Position numbers and translations under genes: made by a program
Part shown: in pieces, positions 13,319-17,018 of the stretch
Position numbering within the stretch: position 1 is the stretch's first letter
How the letters are laid out: every line of letters begins with the position of its first letter
Notes under the pieces: generated by a model
Databases searched by the model: none
Told to the model about the DNA's origin: nothing
Seen by the model: only the letters and a program-made list of their open reading frames with translations
Source of the DNA: Ruminococcaceae bacterium UBA6413
Lineage (GTDB): Bacteria > Bacillota > Clostridia > Oscillospirales > Ruminococcaceae
Length of the DNA: 17,018 nucleotides
Direction: 5' to 3'
Assembly (NCBI GenBank): GCA_002437415.1
Contig: DJPL01000025.1
Span: 1-17,018, forward strand

Positions 13319-15103
13319 ATGAAAGAACTTGAATACCCCTTTGACGGCGCTTATCTGCTGAAAAAGAAACGCTCGATAAAAAAACAGCTCCTGTCTGACG
13401 GCAGCGTGCGCATAAAGAAAAAAATCGCCGTTCTCGGCGGTTCGACCACGAACGACATCATAAATATGCTGGAGCTGTTCCTACTGAATTACGGCATTGA
13501 ACCGACCTTCTATGAGTCGGAATACAACCGCTACTGGCAGGACGCAGTATTCGGAAACGAGGAGCTTGACAGCTTCTCCCCCGACCTTATCTTCATTCAC
13601 ACATCAAACCGCAACATACTGAAATACCCCGCGATAACCGACAGCAAGGAGCAGACAGACGCGCTCTTTACCGAGCAGATGAAGTATTTTGAAACAATGT
13701 GGGAAAAGATAGCCGAGCGCTATCACTGCCCCGTAATTCAGAATAACTTTGAACAGCCGTATTTCCGCCTTATGGGCAACCGTGACGCGTTCGACTGCCG
13801 CGGCAGAGTGAATTTCATAAACAGGCTCAACACTGCGTTTGCGGACTACGCCGCTTCGCACGAAAGCTTCTACATCAACGATATAAACTATGTCAGTGCC
13901 TGCTACGGTCTTGACAAGTGGAGCGAGCCGTCCTACTGGCACTTATATAAATACGCTATGTGCGTACCCGCTATCCCCGACTTTGCATTCAACTTAGCCG
14001 CTATTGTAAAATCCGTATTCGGCAAGAACAAGAAAGCGCTTGTGCTCGACCTTGACAATACGCTGTGGGGCGGAGTAGTAGGCGACGACGGTGTTGACGG
14101 CATAGAAATAGGACAGGAAACCCACATGGGACAGGTTTACTCCGAGTTCCAGAAGTATTTATGTCTTGTAAAGGATACAGGCGTAATGCTCACCGTCTGC
14201 TCAAAGAACGATGAGGAAAACGCCCTTGCGGGGCTTAACCACCCCGAGGGAAGCTTAAAGCCCGACGATTTCATAATGATAAAGGCAAACTGGGATAACA
14301 AGGACAGAAATATCGAAGCTATAGCGACAGGTCTTAACATCGGACAGGACGCGCTCGTATTCCTTGACGACAACCCCGCCGAGCGTGCAATAGTTTCCGC
14401 ACAGCTCCCTGTTGTAGCCGTTCCCGAAATGGAGCGCCCCGAGGATTATATAAGAGTAGTCGACCGCTCACGCTTCTTTGAGATAACCGCTTTTTCAAGC
14501 GATGATTTAAAGCGCAACGAAATGTACAAGGAAAATGCGGTAAGAGCCGCACAGCAGGCGCAGTTCTCCGACTACGGCGAGTATCTCAAGAGTCTTGAGA
14601 TGGTCGGCGTAATAGACGACTTCCTGCCGATATATCTCCCGCGCATAACCCAGCTGACAAACAAGAGCAACCAGTTCAACCTCACCACTAAGCGCTTTAC
14701 GACCGCCGAGATGGAGCAGGTATTTGCAGATGACAGCTATATAAGGCTGTACGGCAGGCTTGCCGACAAGTTCGGTGATAACGGTATCGTATCGGTAGTT
14801 ATCGGCAAAATAAACGGCGATACGCTTGATATCGATCTATGGCTTATGAGTTGCCGTGTATTAAAGCGTGATATGGAATACGCAATGCTCGACAGTCTTT
14901 GCGAGCGTGCAAAAGAGCGCGGGCTTAAGACGGTAAAGGGCTACTATTACCCCACCGCAAAGAATAAGATGGTAAAGGAGCTGTACGGCGACTTCGGATT
15001 TACGAAAATCAGCGAGGACGCGGACGGCAACACCGTATGGGAGCTTGAGCTTTCAGGCTATGAGCCTAAGAATAAATTTATCACTGTAGAAAGGAACAAG
15101 TAA
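13319..15103 (+). CDS. FkbH-like protein: HAD-IIIC phosphatase with N-terminal SGNH-like and C-terminal GNAT-like regions
   Basis: FkbH-type enzymes transfer the glyceryl group of 1,3-bisphosphoglycerate to an acyl carrier protein and dephosphorylate it. The 594-aa protein has an N-terminal region (1-230) with an SGNH-like AVLGGSTTND start (Ser42). The HAD domain has motif I DLDNTLWGG (Asp244, Asp246), a motif II Ser295 (VCSKND) and FLDDNPAER (Asp350-Asp351). The C-terminal third (about 430-590) looks GNAT-like, with GIVSVVIG and LWLMSCRVLKRDMEYAML. These domains and the length match the full family. AAGGA (13307-13311) supports the start. The ACP gene begins 1 nt after its stop codon, the arrangement expected for enzyme and carrier. 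Preceding DHHW lipoprotein genes are 197 bp upstream, beyond a MITE-like element. An alternative is another C3 extender unit pathway. Confidence 0.92.
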   Translation: MKELEYPFDGAYLLKKKRSIKKQLLSDGSVRIKKKIAVLGGSTTNDIINMLELFLLNYGIEPTFYESEYNRYWQDAVFGNEELDSFSPDLIFIHTSNRNILKYPAITDSKEQTDALFTEQMKYFETMWEKIAERYHCPVIQNNFEQPYFRLMGNRDAFDCRGRVNFINRLNTAFADYAASHESFYINDINYVSACYGLDKWSEPSYWHLYKYAMCVPAIPDFAFNLAAIVKSVFGKNKKALVLDLDNTLWGGVVGDDGVDGIEIGQETHMGQVYSEFQKYLCLVKDTGVMLTVCSKNDEENALAGLNHPEGSLKPDDFIMIKANWDNKDRNIEAIATGLNIGQDALVFLDDNPAERAIVSAQLPVVAVPEMERPEDYIRVVDRSRFFEITAFSSDDLKRNEMYKENAVRAAQQAQFSDYGEYLKSLEMVGVIDDFLPIYLPRITQLTNKSNQFNLTTKRFTTAEMEQVFADDSYIRLYGRLADKFGDNGIVSVVIGKINGDTLDIDLWLMSCRVLKRDMEYAMLDSLCERAKERGLKTVKGYYYPTAKNKMVKELYGDFGFTKISEDADGNTVWELELSGYEPKNKFITVERNK

Positions 15104-15104
15104 C

Positions 15105-15344
15105 ATGAGCGAACAGGAAATTTACGAAAGATTAAACGAGGTTTTCAGAAACGTATTTGACGATGATGATATCACCGTAGACGCAAGCACGACCGCCGAC
15201 GATATCGAGGACTGGGACAGTCTTGAGCACATCAACCTTATCGCGGCTGTAGAAGATGAATTCGGTGTCCGCTTCAAGATGGGCGAGGTTTCATCGATGA
15301 AGAACGTCGGCGAAATGGTCGACATAATAAAATCCAGAGCCTAG
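15105..15344 (+). CDS. Acyl carrier protein
   Basis: The 79-aa acidic protein has the four-helix ACP pattern: EQEIYERLNEVFRNVF, the phosphopantetheine site DWDSLEHINLI with Ser39, VEDEFGVRF, and SMKNVGEMVDIIKSR. A phosphopantetheinyl transferase would have to modify Ser39. It starts 1 nt after the FkbH stop codon, with AAAGGA (15090-15095) inside the end of that gene, so the pair is translationally linked. The location beside FkbH rather than with fatty-acid genes points to a dedicated carrier for the C3 unit, not the housekeeping AcpP; this is inference. The next + strand gene, if any, lies beyond a terminator. Confidence 0.93.
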   Translation: MSEQEIYERLNEVFRNVFDDDDITVDASTTADDIEDWDSLEHINLIAAVEDEFGVRFKMGEVSSMKNVGEMVDIIKSRA

Positions 15345-15409
15345 CGGCAATGTGCCGCGTCAAATTCGCCGTGCGGGTGTGACCCGCATCAAATTCGCCG
15401 TTCTGACGG
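15344..15409 (+). repeat. Three serial short hairpins joined by a repeated 13-base linker
   Basis: GCGGCA-atg-TGCCGC (15344-15358), then GCGGGT-gtg-ACCCGC (15373-15387), then CCGT-tctg-ACGG (15398-15409). The linker TCAAATTCGCCGT occurs identically at 15360-15372 and 15389-15401. The first hairpin overlaps the last base of the ACP stop codon. No U-tract follows any of the hairpins. Confidence 0.7.
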
Positions 15410-15480
15410 TCAGATATTTGCTTGACTTCCGTTACCGGCGGACTCAATATGCTACTGCGCATTCAATTAAGACATAATTA

Positions 15481-15520
15481 AAGGATACTGCAAACGCTTT
15501 AAGCTTGCGGTATCCTTTTT
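15481..15520 (+). terminator. Rho-independent terminator after the ACP gene
   Basis: AAGGATACTGCAA (15481-15493) pairs with TTGCGGTATCCTT (15505-15517) over 13 positions with one G-T wobble, loop of 11, then TTT. Confidence 0.85.
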
Positions 15521-15614
15521 GCATATAAGTAATAATTCTCATTACAGCGCATTTCCCATAAAGCAGTATTTCAGACATATTGCTAACACCGCTGTAAACA
15601 GCTTCCGTGCCGAA

Positions 15615-16108
15615 AAGGTGTTAATAATTTCGTGAGTGTATCAGTGCAACTGCACTGTCACCGAAACTTCCAAAAAACGTACTATCCTGAGATATCTGTA
15701 CAGCCCCCGGGTCGAACAGAGCGGAGCGTCCCGCTTATGACGGCTTTTTAAATGCAAGCGATTGGTATCTGAAGCACTATCACACTTGCCTTTAGATGAA
15801 CGCTCTGTTTGTTTTGCGTCCTGCAAAACTCTGGGCGTTCAACTTCGGGCATCCATGCCCGCCCTCGAAAAAGGGGAGGTAGCACGGCTAGTATAAGTTT
15901 TTCGCTTGTTGTACAGTGTTCAGATAATCCAACCATTATAGGTATGAAACACTTTCTAGCCGTGACGAAGGGGATTGTAATTGCTCAGAAGTCGTTTTTT
16001 GCTCTTTTCTTTGCTTTTTCCGTTCGCACATAGCCGTAACAATATCGCACAGAATAGCGAACCCGAGAAGTGCTATCCCACAAACAGCACTATCGGTAGC
16101 CTGCTATC
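15615..16108 (+). repeat. Dispersed non-coding repeat, copy 2 (apparently complete)
   Basis: Its first 109 bases match 16857-16966 with about seven substitutions and one indel, and similarity continues further. Its last 57 bases (16052-16108) match 27-83 at 53 of 57. That gives an element of roughly 494 bp. It holds stems CAGTGC-AACT-GCACTG near 15641, the two-hairpin element at 15798-15861, and arms CACGGCTAG and CTAGCCGTG near 15893 and 15956. A nested AGTGTT/AACACT lies between the last two arms. No transposase or convincing ORF is present. Boundaries are set by similarity between copies and are approximate. Confidence 0.75.
15798..15861 (+). other. Two-hairpin structured element inside repeat copy 2
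   Basis: GAACGC (15798-15803) pairs with GCGTTC (15835-15840) and encloses GTTTTGC-gtcct-GCAAAAC (15811-15829). After five bases, CGGGCA-TCCA-TGCCCG (15846-15861) follows. It has the same plan as 9154-9218, including the UCCN tetraloop on a 6-bp stem. Confidence 0.65.
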
Positions 16109-16167
16109 GTAGCCGCAAAACGCAACATCAAACATCACTATCGTCATTTTATCTGATATAAAAATAA

Positions 16168-16197
16168 ACAAGCCACTATAGCTAAGCAGTGGCTTGT
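16168..16197 (-). terminator. Rho-independent terminator of the SLOG-family gene
   Basis: ACAAGCCACT (16168-16177) pairs with AGTGGCTTGT (16188-16197). On the minus strand TTATTTTTATATC follows, 31 bp after the stop codon. Confidence 0.8.
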
Positions 16198-16228
16198 ACT
16201 TATATTCTAAACAATATTACTCATTCTC

Positions 16229-16714
16229 TCACGCCATATCAAACAGATTGATAACCTCGATCCCCTTGGCATTCGCCATTCTCACCGTCTGACCCGTACC
16301 GCTTCTGGCAATGTTCTCATCATAATAGCACACACAGCCGTCGGCAAGCTCCACCATTCGCGCATTGCGCTTTTTCATGCACTCCTTGGTGTACTGTGAG
16401 CCGATATACTCAATTTCATCAGCCGCCATAAGTATGGCATAGAACTCCTGCTTATCGTTGTAGCTCCAGTTCTTCGTCTGCTCCTCATTAGAGCAGGGAA
16501 GTATCAGATGAAGCCTTATATCGAGCGCCTTGCGCTTTCTGAGGTACAGTACCATATGCGCACACATTGTATCAAAGCCGAGCGCACCGCCGCAATAAAA
16601 GTCGGTTACGCCGCGTTTTACAAGTCCGCATACCGTGCTGTCGAGAAGTGTCTTAAGTCCGTACATATCCGTACATTCTATCTTACGGTGTCCGGTAAAG
16701 CAGACAGATGTCAT
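16229..16714 (-). CDS. SLOG-superfamily protein (DUF1273 / YpsA-like)
   Basis: The 161-aa protein starts MTSVCFTGHRKIE and contains GGALGFDTMCA, ILPCSNEEQTKNW, YTKECMKKRNARMVELADG and ARSGTGQTVRMA. This is the Rossmann-like layout of the YpsA/DUF1273 branch of the SLOG superfamily, whose members bind nucleotides or nucleotide-derived ligands. Function in this family is poorly defined and I do not assign one. I chose the internal ATG at 16714 because AAAAGGGGG lies 8 nt upstream on the minus strand; the longer ORF from 16843 lacks such a site. It is the only minus-strand protein gene and lies between two direct copies of the dispersed repeat. Its own terminator follows. Confidence 0.85.
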   Translation of the reverse strand: MTSVCFTGHRKIECTDMYGLKTLLDSTVCGLVKRGVTDFYCGGALGFDTMCAHMVLYLRKRKALDIRLHLILPCSNEEQTKNWSYNDKQEFYAILMAADEIEYIGSQYTKECMKKRNARMVELADGCVCYYDENIARSGTGQTVRMANAKGIEVINLFDMA

Positions 16715-16856
16715 TGCAAAGCCCCCTTTTAAACATATTATAAATTCAATGCCGTAGCTTACATATTTGTTCGCGTTTTGCGAAGCTTTCCTCTCCGCGA
16801 GAAATAATATCGTCAACTTAAGATGAAACAACGCCAAAAACAATTTCAGCTCTTAC

Positions 16857-17018
16857 AAGGTGTTAATAATTTCGTGAGTGTATCAATACAACTGCATTAT
16901 CACCGAAACTTCCAAAAAACGCACTATCCCAAGATATCTGTACAGTCCCCCGGGTCGAACAGAGCGCCAGCGTCCCGCTTACGGCGACTTTTAAAACGCA
17001 ATCGTTTGTGTGTCTTAT
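16857..17018 (+). repeat. Dispersed non-coding repeat, copy 3 (start only, truncated by window edge)
   Basis: Starts AAGGTGTTAATAATTTCG as copy 2 does at 15615, and follows it through CGAAACTTCCAAAAAACG and GGGTCGAACAGAGCG, then with lower similarity to the window end. It has the same orientation as copy 2. Confidence 0.8.

Noticed and set aside
15809..16033. ORF inside the dispersed repeat, including a possible 29-residue hydrophobic peptide starting MKHFLAVTKG
   Set aside because: It overlaps the paired elements of the repeat, no good ribosome binding site sits at a proper distance, and the other repeat copies in the window do not cover this part for comparison.
16715..16843. N-terminal extension of the SLOG-family protein
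   Set aside because: The extra 43 residues are not family-like, and a clear ribosome binding site supports the ATG at 16714.

Overview
The window looks like a chromosomal segment of a gut or rumen clostridium of the Ruminococcus / Oscillospiraceae type. That placement is an inference from the mid GC content, the Firmicutes-style ribosome binding sites (AAAGGAGG), the Ser/Thr/Asp-rich lipoprotein linkers, the hairpin-rich spacers and a bacterial type A RNase P RNA. Almost all protein genes are on the + strand. Exceptions are rnpB (minus strand, ~8703-9042) and a small SLOG-fold gene near the right end.

Layout, left to right. Positions 1-83 are the tail of a dispersed non-coding repeat. Two related lipoproteins follow (354-992 and 1225-1974); each ends in an NlpC/P60-like domain in which all three catalytic positions are replaced. 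Next come a large cytosolic-looking GH2 glycosidase (2323-5778), a HicA/HicB toxin-antitoxin pair with its operator (5837-6537), and one isolated type I-C-like CRISPR repeat (6543-6572). A Nudix hydrolase and FolC form a housekeeping pair (6909-8617), followed by a convergent terminator pair and rnpB. A fusion of an HdeD-like membrane domain with a soluble domain that may be a permuted papain-like hydrolase lies at 9259-10590.

The block 10698-15344 is the most interesting coding region. It holds two consecutive lipoproteins with DHHW motifs (AlgJ/AlgX-like SGNH-type proteins), an FkbH-like HAD/acyltransferase protein, and an acyl carrier protein starting 1 nt after it. In known families FkbH loads a C3 glyceryl unit from 1,3-bisphosphoglycerate onto an ACP, and DHHW/AlgX-type proteins work with membrane O-acyltransferases on extracellular polymers. 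A reasonable inference is a system that makes a glyceryl-ACP (or related acyl-ACP) and modifies a cell-surface polymer. The membrane O-acyltransferase such a pathway would need is not in the window.

The right end (15345-17018) is mostly non-coding: serial short hairpins, a strong terminator, a ~0.5 kb dispersed repeat (15615-16108), the SLOG-family gene on the minus strand, and the start of another repeat copy (16857 to the window end). A two-hairpin architecture inside the 15.6-16.1 kb repeat occurs again, with different primary sequence, at 9154-9218 before the HdeD-like gene, suggesting a family of structured RNA or DNA elements. All functional assignments are from motif recognition by eye; no database search was run.
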